Assembly (NCBI RefSeq): GCF_004354915.1
Contig: NZ_SMSI01000004.1
Span: 1-64,000, forward strand
Origin: Pseudohoeflea suaedae
GTDB lineage: Bacteria > Pseudomonadota > Alphaproteobacteria > Rhizobiales > Rhizobiaceae
Reading direction: 5' to 3'
Length of the DNA stretch: 64,000 nucleotides
Shown: positions 17,911 through 27,408 of the stretch, in pieces
How positions within the stretch are numbered: position 1 is the stretch's first letter
Layout: every line of letters begins with the position of its first letter
Notes under the pieces: model-generated
Database searches by the model: none
What the model saw: the letters and a program-made list of their open reading frames with translations, nothing else
Told to the model about the DNA's origin: nothing
Translations under genes and position numbers: made by a program

Positions 17911-18082
17911 GCATCCTTCCTACCGCCTCCCCGCCATCCGGTCAATCGGCTTTTTGCGCAGCGCGAAGCAGCCGGCCCGATGATCCGCGCAAGCCAAAAT
18001 CTTCGATCCCCGGTTTGGTGGCAAAGAAACTGTTAACTCGGCCAAGAGTAGAGTAACCGACTGAAACAGCAGAGGTCGGAGA

Positions 18083-20086
18083 ATGACTTCCGATAATATT
18101 CAGAACGACGACACCGGGGCCGACACCGGGGGTGAAGACCGTCGCGACACACTCAAACCCGGCAATCGCTTTCTCGGACGCGTCGTCGCCTGCTCCGGGG
18201 CACGCGCCACCGTGAGCGCCATCGCCGAAAGCGGTTCGACCGAACTCTCGGAACTCTGGTCCGTGGGCCGGCTGATCTCGATCAGCGTCGGCGACAACCG
18301 CGTCGTGGCCCTCGTCTGCTCGATGAACACCAATGTTCAAGGCTGGCGCGAGGGTGAAGACAACATCATGCATATCGAGGTGGAGCTGGTCGGCGAAATC
18401 CGCACCGGCGAGAACGGCAAGTCGGAATTTTCCGCCGGCATCAGCCAGTATCCCTATCTCGGCGCCATCGTCCACCGCATGCGCTCTTCCGATCTCGAAC
18501 GCATCTACGATATCGGCTCGACCGATACCGCGAAGATCGGCGTGCTGACCCAGGACCGCTCGCTGGCCGCGCAGATACATGTCCCCTCCCTGCTGTCGCG
18601 CCACTTCGCAGTGGTGGGAACGACCGGTGTCGGCAAGACCACCGCGGTCACCCTGCTGCTTCACAAGGCGCTCCAGGCCGATCCGGCGCTGCGCGTTCTC
18701 ATTCTCGACCCGCACAACGAATTTGCAGCAGCCTTCCCGCACCACGCCGTCGTCATCGATACGGATAATCTGGATCTGCCGTTCTGGCTCTTCCGGCTCG
18801 AGGAATTCGCCGAGGTGCTGTTCCGCGGACGGCCGCCGATCGCCGAGGAAGTCGACACGCTTCGCGATCTCATCCCGGAAGCCAAGCGTGCCTTCCGCGG
18901 ATCCGCCGATACCGCGGTTTTGCGCCGGGCGAATGAGAAGTCGTCGCTGACGGCGGACACGCCGGTGCCCTATCGCATCGCCGACCTACTGGCGCTCGTC
19001 GACGAACGCATCGGCCGCCTAGAAGGCCGAGCCGAGAAGCCGCATCTGAGATCGCTCAAGGTGCGCATCCAGGCCGCGATCAACGATCCGCGCTACGAGT
19101 TCATGTTCTCCTCGAACACGATTCACGACACCATCGCGCAGACCATCAGCCGGATTTTCCGCATTCCGGGCGAAGGCCGCCCGGTGACGACATTTCAGCT
19201 TTCCGGCATCCCCTCGGAAGTGGTCAACTCGGTCGCCTCGATCCTTTGCCGCATGGCCTTCGAAATCGCGCTCTGGAGTTCCGGCGCCATCCGCCTGCTC
19301 GTCGTTTGCGAGGAAGCGCACCGCTACGTGCCGGCCGATCCCACGCTCGGCTTCTTCCCGACGCGTCAGGCCATTTCGCGCATCGCCAAGGAAGGGCGAA
19401 AATATGGTGTCAGCCTCGGCGTGATAACCCAGCGTCCCGGCGAACTTGACCCGACGATCCTGTCGCAGTGCTCGACCGTCTTTGCCATGCGGCTCGGCAA
19501 CGACCACGACCAGGAAATCATTCGCTCCGCAATTCCGGATTCCTCGTCGTCGACGATTTCCTTCCTGTCGTCGATCGGCAATGGAGAGGCAATCGCCTTC
19601 GGTGAAGCCGTTGCCGTGCCGATGCGCATGGTGTTCGAACGCGTCCGCCAGGAAGTGCTGCCGCGGGCGAATTCGGGCCTCGAGCCCACAATCACCGGCG
19701 ACGCCACCGGCGTCGACCTGAAGGCGATCGTGCAGCGCATGCGCCACATAAATCCCGACGAGGTCCAGTCATCGTCCCCGCCCTCGGATATCGAAAGCTA
19801 CGAGGACGAGGAGGGGCTGGAGCCTTATCATTCGGAGTTCGCCGCGCAGCATAACAGTGCCCCTCACTACGGCGAACGGCCGATTGTCGACAGAAGCCCC
19901 GTACCTCCCGAGCTTCCATCGGAGAACAACTGGACAGCCGAGCCTGCCGGCGTTTCGCGCGCAGACCTTCCCGTTCGCCCGCCTTCCCCGCGCTTCGGCA
20001 GCTTTGCGGATGACAAGCGTCGAGAGGCCTCGTCCATCCGCTCGAGCCTGCTCAAGCGGCCGCTGAGTTCACTCATCGACAAATAG
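18083..20086 (+). CDS. HerA-type ATPase / DUF87 helicase-like protein
   Basis: A 667-residue ATPase. The first ~165 residues form a HAS-barrel-like domain, followed by Walker A GTTGVGKT (about residues 181-188), Walker B LLVVCEEAHRYVP (about 411-423), and the sensor/arginine region RIAKEGRKYGVSLGVITQRPGELDPTILSQCSTVFAMRLGN, all typical of HerA-FtsK superfamily proteins. Archaeal HerA works with NurA in DNA end resection, but no NurA partner lies next to it here. The C-terminal 120 residues are acidic, Pro/Ser-rich and probably disordered. It is transcribed away from ilvI. Bacterial members of this kind are widespread and poorly characterised. Confidence 0.85.
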   Translation: MTSDNIQNDDTGADTGGEDRRDTLKPGNRFLGRVVACSGARATVSAIAESGSTELSELWSVGRLISISVGDNRVVALVCSMNTNVQGWREGEDNIMHIEVELVGEIRTGENGKSEFSAGISQYPYLGAIVHRMRSSDLERIYDIGSTDTAKIGVLTQDRSLAAQIHVPSLLSRHFAVVGTTGVGKTTAVTLLLHKALQADPALRVLILDPHNEFAAAFPHHAVVIDTDNLDLPFWLFRLEEFAEVLFRGRPPIAEEVDTLRDLIPEAKRAFRGSADTAVLRRANEKSSLTADTPVPYRIADLLALVDERIGRLEGRAEKPHLRSLKVRIQAAINDPRYEFMFSSNTIHDTIAQTISRIFRIPGEGRPVTTFQLSGIPSEVVNSVASILCRMAFEIALWSSGAIRLLVVCEEAHRYVPADPTLGFFPTRQAISRIAKEGRKYGVSLGVITQRPGELDPTILSQCSTVFAMRLGNDHDQEIIRSAIPDSSSSTISFLSSIGNGEAIAFGEAVAVPMRMVFERVRQEVLPRANSGLEPTITGDATGVDLKAIVQRMRHINPDEVQSSSPPSDIESYEDEEGLEPYHSEFAAQHNSAPHYGERPIVDRSPVPPELPSENNWTAEPAGVSRADLPVRPPSPRFGSFADDKRREASSIRSSLLKRPLSSLIDK

Positions 20087-20132
20087 CCGGGACGCAACCC
20101 GCTCTGTCCTTTCGTGTTGCGACACAGGCGCC

Positions 20133-20912
20133 TCATGCCGCGGTACACACTTGATTGCGGCCGTTGCGTTTGGCGGCGTAGAGCTGCTTGTCTGCACGGC
20201 TGTAGAGCTCTTCGCCCGTCTCCTTGCCGTCCCATATGGCAATTCCAGCGCTGACCGTGACGTTGATCGAAACGGCGCCGGCTTCGACGGCGATCTGCGC
20301 GATCGCCCGCCGGATGCGTTCGGCCAGCTCGAAAATCTGGCGCTCGGTGATATTGGGAGACAGCACGGCGAATTCTTCACCGCCGAGCCGCGCCACCACA
20401 TCGTGGTAACGGGTGAAGTCCTGCATGCAGAGCGCAACCTCGCGCAGGACCTCGTCACCGATGTTATGTCCATATGTATCGTTGACCGACTTGAAGTGAT
20501 CGAGATCGAGAAGGATCATCCCGACAGGCGTCTCGATGAGGGCGAAGGCCTCGAGATACTCCCGTAGCGCATCATCGAAATAGCGTCGGTTGTGCAGCCC
20601 GGTCAGCGCATCTGTGACGGCTGCCTGCTCAAGCGTTTCGGACCGAATGGACAGCGAGGCCGTCATGTCGCGCAGGCGGCTGCGTTCCGCGACACCGACC
20701 TTGATCGTCGGATAGATGAGAAGAACGCTGCAGGCGATGCTCAGGCCTGTCAGCACCATGGACATATAATTATATTTCAATACTGGAATAATATTATCGT
20801 CGACGGTCTGGAGCTCGGAAGCAGTCGACCACGCCATGAACGACGAGATCCCCGCAAATCCGATCAGGAACAGCAGGACAAAGAAAAATATCTCAGCCTT
20901 GTGTAATCCCAT
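20133..20912 (-). CDS. Membrane diguanylate cyclase (GGEEF)
   Basis: A 259-residue protein with two predicted membrane helices (about residues 8-28 and 50-70) and a short periplasmic loop, then a GGDEF domain (DALTGLHNRRYFDDAL at about 92, DLDHFKSVNDTYGHNIGDEVL, active-site RLGGEEFAVL). An RxxD inhibitory site (RYHD) sits five residues before GGEEF, so product inhibition by c-di-GMP is expected. With an intact active site it should synthesise c-di-GMP from two GTP. It is convergent with the HerA-like gene, 46 bases apart. Confidence 0.93.
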   Translation of the reverse strand: MGLHKAEIFFFVLLFLIGFAGISSFMAWSTASELQTVDDNIIPVLKYNYMSMVLTGLSIACSVLLIYPTIKVGVAERSRLRDMTASLSIRSETLEQAAVTDALTGLHNRRYFDDALREYLEAFALIETPVGMILLDLDHFKSVNDTYGHNIGDEVLREVALCMQDFTRYHDVVARLGGEEFAVLSPNITERQIFELAERIRRAIAQIAVEAGAVSINVTVSAGIAIWDGKETGEELYSRADKQLYAAKRNGRNQVCTAA

Positions 20913-21015
20913 TTTCCTCGACCGAAGTTCTTCTTGACGCTCGAATTTACGTGGCTGCAGGTTATGTTAGGATTAACGCGAGGCACATTTCGTGATATTA
21001 AGATATTCATGAATT

Positions 21016-21912
21016 TCAATTATTTCGGATCCAGCTGTTGTCCAGCTGGTTGCGCATCCACGTCATCTGGCGCTTCGCATATTGCCGGCTGGCGGTCTGA
21101 GCCAGGTGCACCGCGGTCTGCATATCCGACCGGCCGGCAAGGAAGTCCGTCAGTTCACCGACACCGATAGCCTTCATCACGGGAGTGGCCGGTGGCAATT
21201 CGAGCGCCAGCAACCGCTCGACCTCTTCCAGAGCGCCCTTCTCCATCATCAGCTCGAAACGGGCATTGATCCGCGCGTACAGGGCCGCACGCTCCGGCAT
21301 CAGAACCAGCTTCACTGCATTTTCCGGCTTCAGCACCACCTTGTCCGGCGGCGTCTGGAAATCGGCGATGGACCGCCCGTGCGCATCGACGACCTCGACC
21401 GCCCGCAAGACACGCTGCCGGTCGCCGGTATCGAGTTTTGCCGCGACGGACGGATCGCGCCTGGCAAGCTCCGCATGGATGGCTTCGACACCATCCGCAT
21501 CCAGCTTCTCGCGCCAATACCGGCGGATCCCGTCCGGCACCGGGGGGATGTCGGACAGCCCGCCCGTCAGCGCCCGGAAATACAGGCCGGTTCCACCCAC
21601 GACGATCGCAATCTTGCCCCGTTCGCGGATGTCGGCGATCGCCCGCTCGGCATCGGCCAGCCAGCGCCCGGTCGAATAGACGTCGGCGGACGGAACATGG
21701 CCGTAGAGGTGGTGCGGAATTCCCTCCATCTCCTCTTCCGAGGGACGCGCGGTCAACAGCCGCAGCCCGTCATAGACCTGCATCGAATCCGCGTTCACCA
21801 CCTCGCCGTCGAAGCGGCGGGCGAGATCGAGCGCCAGGCCGGACTTGCCGCTGGCGGTCGGCCCGGCTATCAGGATGGCCTCTTTGCCCTCAAGGGAGAT
21901 ATTCGTATCCAT
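21016..21912 (-). CDS. miaA: tRNA dimethylallyltransferase
   Basis: MiaA adds a dimethylallyl group to A37 of tRNAs reading UNN codons. The P-loop GPTASGKS lies near residues 15-22, followed by VNADSMQVYDGL and AIVVGGTGLYFRALTGG, which are diagnostic. The C-terminus shows the tRNA-binding region (HLAQTASRQYAKRQMTWMRNQLD). I place the start at ATG 21912 (MDTNISLEGKEAILIAGPTASGKS), giving 298 residues; the longer frame would extend into serB. This ATG shares two bases with the serB ATG on the other strand. Confidence 0.96.
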   Translation of the reverse strand: MDTNISLEGKEAILIAGPTASGKSGLALDLARRFDGEVVNADSMQVYDGLRLLTARPSEEEMEGIPHHLYGHVPSADVYSTGRWLADAERAIADIRERGKIAIVVGGTGLYFRALTGGLSDIPPVPDGIRRYWREKLDADGVEAIHAELARRDPSVAAKLDTGDRQRVLRAVEVVDAHGRSIADFQTPPDKVVLKPENAVKLVLMPERAALYARINARFELMMEKGALEEVERLLALELPPATPVMKAIGVGELTDFLAGRSDMQTAVHLAQTASRQYAKRQMTWMRNQLDNSWIRNN

Positions 21913-22801
21913 GGCTCTCGTTGCCACGCTGATCGCCAATCCGTCAAACCCCGTACTCACGCCATCCCTCGGAGAAGCCGCTTCCGACGCGGTCAATGCC
22001 GCCGGTCTCTATTGGCTTGCCGATGGTATCGCCTGCGACATCGCGCTGCGCGACGGGACCGATCCGGAAGCCGCGCACAGGACCCTCAGGGATATCGTCG
22101 GCGATGCTGCCGTGGATATTGCGGTTCAGACGGCGGAGAACCGCCGCAAGAAATTGCTGCTGGCCGATATGGATTCGACCATGATCGGGCAGGAATGCAT
22201 CGATGAACTGGCCGCCGAAGTTGGACTGAAGCCCAAGGTCGCCGCCATTACCGCCCGCGCCATGAACGGCGAGATAGAATTCGAGCCGGCGCTCCGCGAA
22301 CGCGTCGCGCTGCTCAAGGGGCTACCGCTTTCCGTCATCGGCGACGTGATCGAGAAACGCATCACCCTTGCCGCCGGCGGACCCGAGCTTGTTGCCACGA
22401 TGCGGGCGAATGGTGCCTATACCGCGCTCGTTTCCGGCGGTTTCACCCTGTTCACCGGACCTGTCGCCGAAATGATCGGCTTCGACGAACATCGTTCCAA
22501 TATTCTCGAGACCGATGGCGACGTGCTCTCGGGCACCGTCAGCGAACCCATTCTCGGAAAGCAGGCCAAGGTCGATGCGCTCGTCGAGATCAGCGAGCGG
22601 CTCGCCATTTCCACCGACGAGGCGATCGCAGTCGGCGACGGCGCCAATGATCTCGGCATGCTGGAACTGGCTGGCTCGGGTGTCGCCGTTCACGCCAAGC
22701 CATCGGTCGCCGCGCAGGCCCGCTTCCGCATCGACCATGGCGACCTGACCGCGCTTCTCTACCTCCAGGGCTATCGCAAGGCGGACTTCATAACGCGATG
22801 A
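21911..22801 (+). CDS. serB: Phosphoserine phosphatase
   Basis: A 296-residue HAD-family enzyme that removes phosphate from phosphoserine in the last step of serine synthesis. HAD motif I is LLADMDSTMIGQECIDELA (nucleophile Asp and acid/base Asp in DMDST, near residue 88), motif II is ALVSGGFTLFTG, and motif III/IV is AVGDGANDLGML. The N-terminal ~80 residues are a small regulatory-type domain as in other rhizobial SerB. The start at 21911 (MALVATLIANPSN) is the one that fits family length. The gene is divergent from miaA with overlapping start codons. Confidence 0.95.
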   Translation: MALVATLIANPSNPVLTPSLGEAASDAVNAAGLYWLADGIACDIALRDGTDPEAAHRTLRDIVGDAAVDIAVQTAENRRKKLLLADMDSTMIGQECIDELAAEVGLKPKVAAITARAMNGEIEFEPALRERVALLKGLPLSVIGDVIEKRITLAAGGPELVATMRANGAYTALVSGGFTLFTGPVAEMIGFDEHRSNILETDGDVLSGTVSEPILGKQAKVDALVEISERLAISTDEAIAVGDGANDLGMLELAGSGVAVHAKPSVAAQARFRIDHGDLTALLYLQGYRKADFITR

Positions 22802-22841
22802 AGCCGCGTCTCGCTGAACCCCCGATCGCCGGTCGTTTCCG

Positions 22842-24323
22842 CTAGTCCATCCGGATCGTCACGAAGCGCAGCTCTCCATCGGGACTGGCGATCATCAGAA
22901 GCGCATTGCGGCGTCCATCGTCCTTCAGTTCCTCGAGACGGGCGATGACATCGTCGGGCGTATCGACGGCGCTCTGGGCGATCTCGACGATCACGTTTCC
23001 TGCAACGATACCTTTCTCGGCCGCCATCGAGCCTTCCTCGACGTCCGAGATCAGAACGCCCTCGACATCGTCGGCAATGGAAAATTCCGCCCGGGCATCC
23101 TCGGTCAGTTCCCCATAGGTCATGCCGAGCGCATTCTGCTCCGGCGCCTCATCGGTCTGGTCGGCGTCATCGACCTGCGCCTGGGCCAGCTGCTCGCCAT
23201 CCTCGAGACGGCCGAGCGTGACCTTGACGGTGATCTCCTTGCCATCGCGCACCACCTTCACGTCGACGGCCTTTCCGACAGGGCTCTCGGCGACGATACG
23301 CGGCAGGTCGCGCATTTCGGCGACCACGTGACCGTCGAACTCGGTTATCACGTCACCGGCCTTGATCGATCCGTCATCGACAGGGCCGTCCTTGATCACG
23401 CCGGCCACGAGCGCCCCGATCGACGTCGTCATGCCGAGGCTTTCGGCGATCTCGTCAGTCACGGGCTGGATACGAACCCCGAGCCAGCCGCGGCGGGTTT
23501 CGCCGAATTCGCGAAGCTGCTCGATGACGCTCACGGCCATTTCGGTCGGGACCGAAAAGCCGATGCCGATCGAGCCGCCCGACGGCGAAATGATGGCCGT
23601 GTTGATGCCGATGACCTCGCCCTTCATGTTGAAGAGCGGGCCGCCGGAATTGCCGCGGTTGATGGCCGCATCCGTCTGGATGAAATTGTCATAGGGGCCG
23701 GACTGGATATCACGGCCGCGCGCCGAAATGATGCCGATGCTCACCGAACCGCCGAGGCCGAACGGATTGCCGATCGCCATCACCCAGTCACCGATACGCA
23801 TGGCTTCGGAATCGCCGAACGGCACGGCTTTCAGCGGCTTGGGCGGATTGACCTTGAGGACAGCGAGGTCGGTCTTGGTATCCGCGCCCACCAGCTCGGC
23901 CTTGAGCTTCGAGCCGTCGGCGAAAATCACCTCGATATCGTCGGCTCCCTCGATGACGTGATTATTGGTCACCACCGTGCCGTCGGGATCGATGACGAAG
24001 CCGGAACCGAGCGAGGACACCCGCCGCGCGCGCGGTGCCTGCTTGTCGCCGTCGAAGAACTCGTCGAAGAAGTCCTGGAAGGGCGAGCCTTCCGGCGCCT
24101 TCATGCGCGGGCCCTTGCTGTCGTCGTCGACATTCTGCCGGGTGGAAATGTTGACCACGGCATCGAGCAGGCCTTCGGCGATATCGGCCACCGAGGACGG
24201 CCCCGGCTCGATCATCTGCGCGGAAGCGGGCAGCGGCGCCGCCACCATGCCGATGAGCGCAAGGCCCAGCGTCGCGCTCTTCAATCCGTTGCAGGCTTGT
24301 TCGAAAATGGCTTGCGGCTTCAA
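22842..24323 (-). CDS. Periplasmic serine protease/chaperone of the DegP/MucD (Do) family
   Basis: A 493-residue trypsin-like protease with two PDZ domains. After a signal peptide (hydrophobic segment about 14-35) the catalytic triad appears in order: His in VTNNHVIEGADDIEV, Asp in DTKTDLAVLKV and Ser in RGNSGGPLFNMKGEVIGINTAI. PDZ1 spans about 285-375 and PDZ2 about 400-490. It degrades or refolds misfolded envelope proteins. It is the last gene of the series hflK-hflC-DUF2065-degP on the minus strand, an arrangement conserved in related bacteria and consistent with envelope quality control. Confidence 0.95.
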   Translation of the reverse strand: MKPQAIFEQACNGLKSATLGLALIGMVAAPLPASAQMIEPGPSSVADIAEGLLDAVVNISTRQNVDDDSKGPRMKAPEGSPFQDFFDEFFDGDKQAPRARRVSSLGSGFVIDPDGTVVTNNHVIEGADDIEVIFADGSKLKAELVGADTKTDLAVLKVNPPKPLKAVPFGDSEAMRIGDWVMAIGNPFGLGGSVSIGIISARGRDIQSGPYDNFIQTDAAINRGNSGGPLFNMKGEVIGINTAIISPSGGSIGIGFSVPTEMAVSVIEQLREFGETRRGWLGVRIQPVTDEIAESLGMTTSIGALVAGVIKDGPVDDGSIKAGDVITEFDGHVVAEMRDLPRIVAESPVGKAVDVKVVRDGKEITVKVTLGRLEDGEQLAQAQVDDADQTDEAPEQNALGMTYGELTEDARAEFSIADDVEGVLISDVEEGSMAAEKGIVAGNVIVEIAQSAVDTPDDVIARLEELKDDGRRNALLMIASPDGELRFVTIRMD

Positions 24324-24443
24324 CCCTTGTCTCCCCGGTCTCTCGAATTCGATGTCCGATTGAAGCCAAGAGATAAGGCGAAATCAGGTCCGGTCCAATC
24401 ATCTTTTTGCGAGAACGGCGAGGAATGTCCGGGCCGATCGCTT

Positions 24444-24635
24444 TTATCCGAGATGTTTGGAGAGAAAGACGAGACCGGTGCCGGCTGCGAGCACGACAAC
24501 ACCGATGATGCGCAACGTCTGGTCGTCAATCTTGGGGAGCTCCTCCGCCATCCGGCGAAGCAGGCGGGGCATGAGAGCCCAGATCAGGCCCTCGACCACG
24601 CAAACGAGGCCGAGGGCGAGAAGTATCGTGGTCAC
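24444..24635 (-). CDS. DUF2065 small membrane protein
   Basis: A 63-residue protein with a GTG start and two hydrophobic helices (TTILLALGLVCVVEGLIWAL and TLRIIGVVVLAAGTGLVFLS) separated by a polar loop with PRLLRRMAEELPKI. This is the DUF2065 pattern, and it is typically found next to hflC as here, starting 12 bases after the hflC stop. It probably sits in the inner membrane as an accessory of the HflKC complex, but its role is not known. Confidence 0.9.
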   Translation of the reverse strand: MTTILLALGLVCVVEGLIWALMPRLLRRMAEELPKIDDQTLRIIGVVVLAAGTGLVFLSKHLG

Positions 24636-24647
24636 CGGGAGCCCGCC

Positions 24648-25604
24648 TTAATTGGCGGGCTCGGTCACAGCCGGTTCCTGCGTGCCGCTTCCGGCATTCG
24701 CCGCGCTGCTGCTGGAGCCCGAATTCGCAGGCAGTGCCGACTGGCCTGCATTGCCGAAGAACTGGAAGAACTCCGAATCCGGCGAGAGCACCATCGTCGT
24801 GCCGGTATCGGCAAACGACTTCGCGTAAGCTGCCATCGAGCGGTAGAACTCGAAGAACCCTTCATCCTTGCCGAAGGCTTCGGCGAAGATCCGGTTACGC
24901 TCGGCGTCGCCTTCACCGCGGATGATTTCCGAATCCCGGCGTGCTTCGGATTCGATCTCGACGACCTGACGGTCGGCGATGGCGCGGATGCGCTGACCGG
25001 CCTCGTTACCGCGGGCGCGGATGAGTTCGGCTTCCGCCAGACGTTCGGCCTTCATGCGTTCGAAGGTCTGCTGGGAGACTTCCTGCGTCAGATCCGTACG
25101 GCGGATGCGGACGTCATCGATCTGGATGCCGAGATTCTCCGCTTCCGGACGCAGCTGGTCGCGAACCTCGTTCATCATCGAGGTGCGCTCGTCGGAGAGA
25201 GCGGCCTCGAAACCGCGCAGACCGTAAACGGTACGAAGAGCGGAGTTGAGACGGGTTCTCAGGCGCGATTCCGCGGCCACCAGGTCGGCGGAGACCGTCT
25301 GACGGAATTTCAGCGGATCGGTGATGTTGTAGAGGACGAAAGCATCGACCTCGTAGAACTTGCCGCCCGAAACCTGAACGCGGATGTCCTCGAGGTCGAA
25401 GCGCAGCGCGCGCTTCTCGATGAACTGCACGGTATCGATGAACGGAACCTTGAAGTACAGGCCCGGGGTTTCGCGCACGTCCTGGATCTCACCGAAGCGG
25501 ATGGTGAGCGCCTGTTCGCGTGCGTTGACCACGTAGGCAGACTGGTAGACGACGAAAAGGATGATGGCGGCAATGATTGCGCCGATTGCGAACCGGTTAC
25601 CCAT
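24648..25604 (-). CDS. hflC: HflC, SPFH/band 7 membrane protein
   Basis: A 318-residue protein with one N-terminal membrane helix (about residues 4-24) and a band-7/SPFH domain (VVNAREQALTIRFGEIQDVRETPGLYFKVPFIDTVQFIEKRALRFD). With HflK it forms a large ring that modulates the FtsH protease. The C-terminus has a Ser/Ala/Pro-rich tail (SALPANSGSSSSAANAGSG). The start codon overlaps the hflK stop (TAATG), so the two are translationally coupled and made in matched amounts. Confidence 0.96.
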   Translation of the reverse strand: MGNRFAIGAIIAAIILFVVYQSAYVVNAREQALTIRFGEIQDVRETPGLYFKVPFIDTVQFIEKRALRFDLEDIRVQVSGGKFYEVDAFVLYNITDPLKFRQTVSADLVAAESRLRTRLNSALRTVYGLRGFEAALSDERTSMMNEVRDQLRPEAENLGIQIDDVRIRRTDLTQEVSQQTFERMKAERLAEAELIRARGNEAGQRIRAIADRQVVEIESEARRDSEIIRGEGDAERNRIFAEAFGKDEGFFEFYRSMAAYAKSFADTGTTMVLSPDSEFFQFFGNAGQSALPANSGSSSSAANAGSGTQEPAVTEPAN

Positions 25605-26716
25605 TACTGGTTACCTCCGGCGTTCTTGCGGACTTCAGGAAGCGGCAGGTAGGGCACGACGCCGGTTCCCCCGTCCTGGCCCATGATCACCTTGTCGGAT
25701 CCCCTGAGCACGTTTTCCATTGTTTCGAGATAGAGCCTCTTGCGGGTCACTTCCGGGGCCTTGGCGTATTCGTCGTAGATCGACTCGAAGCGCTGGGCCT
25801 CACCGGTCGCCTCGTTGACGACGCGATCCTTGTAGGCGGCTGCCTCTTCGCGGATCTGCGCGGCCTGACCTCGGGCCTGACCGAGTTTCTGGTTGGAATA
25901 CTGGTTGGCTTCCTCGACGAAGCGGTCCTCGTCCTGCTCGGCACGCTGCACTTCATCGAAGGCGTCGGCCACTTCGCGCGGCGGGGCTGCATCCTCGATC
26001 GACACGGCAGTCACGAGAACGCCGGCCGGGAAGGAATCCATCACCCGCTGGATGATGTCGCGAACTTCCTGCGAGATGGCTTCACGATTGTCGCGGAAGA
26101 TGTCCTGTGCGGGACGACGGCCGACGACTTCGCGCATGGCGCTTTCGGACACCATCCGCAGCGTGTCTTCCGGACGCGCCACGTTGAAGAGGAAATTCTT
26201 CGGCTCGTTGACGGTGTAGAGAACCTTGAACTCCACATCTACGATGTTCTGGTCGCCCGAAAGCATCAGGCCGCTGGTGCTGCCCGAGCGCGAATTGCCG
26301 CCGGAATCCAGCTGGCGCTCGACGATGGATACGGTCTCCACGGTCTCGAACGGCCAGAAGATGACGTGCAGGCCCGGCATCGAGACTTCGCTCTTCGGCT
26401 GACCGAAGCGCAGTTCCACGCCCCGCTGATCCGGCTGGACCGTGTAGATGGCCTGGGTTGCCCAGATCGCGATCAGGCCGAGAACGACGACGATGGCAAT
26501 CAGCTTGCCGGAACCGCCGGGACCGCCGGCACCACCGGGCATGACCCGGCGCAGGCTGTCCTGACCACGGCGAATAAGGTCTTCGAGATCGGGCGGAGTA
26601 TTCCCGCCGCCACCTCCGCGGGGTCCTTGCGGGCCCTTGCCCCAGGGACCCTGGTTATTTCCTCCGCCGCCGCCGCCCCATGGGCCGCCGCCGCCATTCT
26701 GATTGCTCCAGGGCAT
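25604..26716 (-). CDS. hflK: HflK, SPFH/band 7 membrane protein
   Basis: A 370-residue partner of HflC. The N-terminal ~45 residues are extremely Gly/Pro/Asn-rich (WSNQNGGGGPWGGGGGG), as is normal for HflK. A membrane helix follows (LIAIVVVLGLIAIWATQAIY, about 70-90) and then the SPFH domain (VQPDQRGVELRFGQPKSEVSMPGLHVIFWPF). I choose ATG 26716; a TTG directly before it would add one residue. The gene precedes hflC with a TAATG overlap and lies 148 bases downstream of folA. Confidence 0.96.
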   Translation of the reverse strand: MPWSNQNGGGGPWGGGGGGNNQGPWGKGPQGPRGGGGGNTPPDLEDLIRRGQDSLRRVMPGGAGGPGGSGKLIAIVVVLGLIAIWATQAIYTVQPDQRGVELRFGQPKSEVSMPGLHVIFWPFETVETVSIVERQLDSGGNSRSGSTSGLMLSGDQNIVDVEFKVLYTVNEPKNFLFNVARPEDTLRMVSESAMREVVGRRPAQDIFRDNREAISQEVRDIIQRVMDSFPAGVLVTAVSIEDAAPPREVADAFDEVQRAEQDEDRFVEEANQYSNQKLGQARGQAAQIREEAAAYKDRVVNEATGEAQRFESIYDEYAKAPEVTRKRLYLETMENVLRGSDKVIMGQDGGTGVVPYLPLPEVRKNAGGNQ

Positions 26717-26864
26717 CAAAACCTCTTTGTTAGCGTTCAGGGCAGGCGGATGCCTCCCCTCAATCCGTTTGAAACGTTATAGGTACCGCGAGGAGCGCTT
26801 TCAACGCAAACAGGTTGAAAATCAGGCAATTCCGCCCTTATCGACCGCCAATTCGGCGATTGTG

Positions 26865-27404
26865 TCAGGCGGTGCGGCGATAGACCGCAAATCGCATGTC
26901 GTGGCTGTCGCGTTCGCCCGCACAAACGCGCTCCTCGGATTCGAGGGTCCAGACATCCGGATCGATGGCCGGGAAAACCGTATCGCCATCCACCCTGCCC
27001 TCGACATGGGTGATCTCCAGCCGGTCGGCACGCTCCAGCGCCTGGCGATAGATCTCGCCGCCGCCAATCACGCAGATCTCGGTAGTGTCGCCTTCGATAA
27101 GCGAGGCGGCCTTCTCGAGCGCGGCGTCCAGCCCAGGCGTCACGATCGCGCCGTCGATCGCCGCCGCAGAGCGCGAGATCACGATGTTAGGCCGGCCCGG
27201 AAGCGGCTTGCCGATGGAATCGAAGGTCTTGCGGCCCATCACCACCGGCTTGCCCATGGTGATCGCCTTGAAACGCCGGAGATCACTCGACAGCTGCCAC
27301 GGCATGTCACCATCGCGCCCGATCACGCCGTTGTCCGCAACGGCAGCCACGATGACGATTTCCGGCGTTTTTGGCGACAACGTTTTCAGATCCGGTTCGG
27401 TCAC
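26865..27404 (-). CDS. folA: Dihydrofolate reductase
   Basis: A 179-residue enzyme that regenerates tetrahydrofolate consumed by thymidylate synthase. Signature: AAVADNGVIGRDGDMPWQLSSDLRRFKAITMGKPVVMGRKTFDSIGKPLPGRPNIVISR, with the active-site acid in LSSDLRRFK, and the conserved VIGGGEIYRQAL. The best start is GTG 27404 (VTEPDLKTLSPKTPEIV), four bases after the thyA stop; upstream ATGs would lie inside thyA. No strong ribosome site is visible before the GTG, in line with translational coupling to thyA. Confidence 0.94.
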   Translation of the reverse strand: MTEPDLKTLSPKTPEIVIVAAVADNGVIGRDGDMPWQLSSDLRRFKAITMGKPVVMGRKTFDSIGKPLPGRPNIVISRSAAAIDGAIVTPGLDAALEKAASLIEGDTTEICVIGGGEIYRQALERADRLEITHVEGRVDGDTVFPAIDPDVWTLESEERVCAGERDSHDMRFAVYRRTA

Positions 27405-27408
27405 GCGA

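Noticed and set aside
16039-18036. Plus-strand frame of 665 codons
   Set aside because: Antisense to ilvI and the leader; composition of a shadow frame.
23328-25652. Plus-strand frame of 774 codons
   Set aside because: Antisense to degP, DUF2065 and hflC; a chance open frame.
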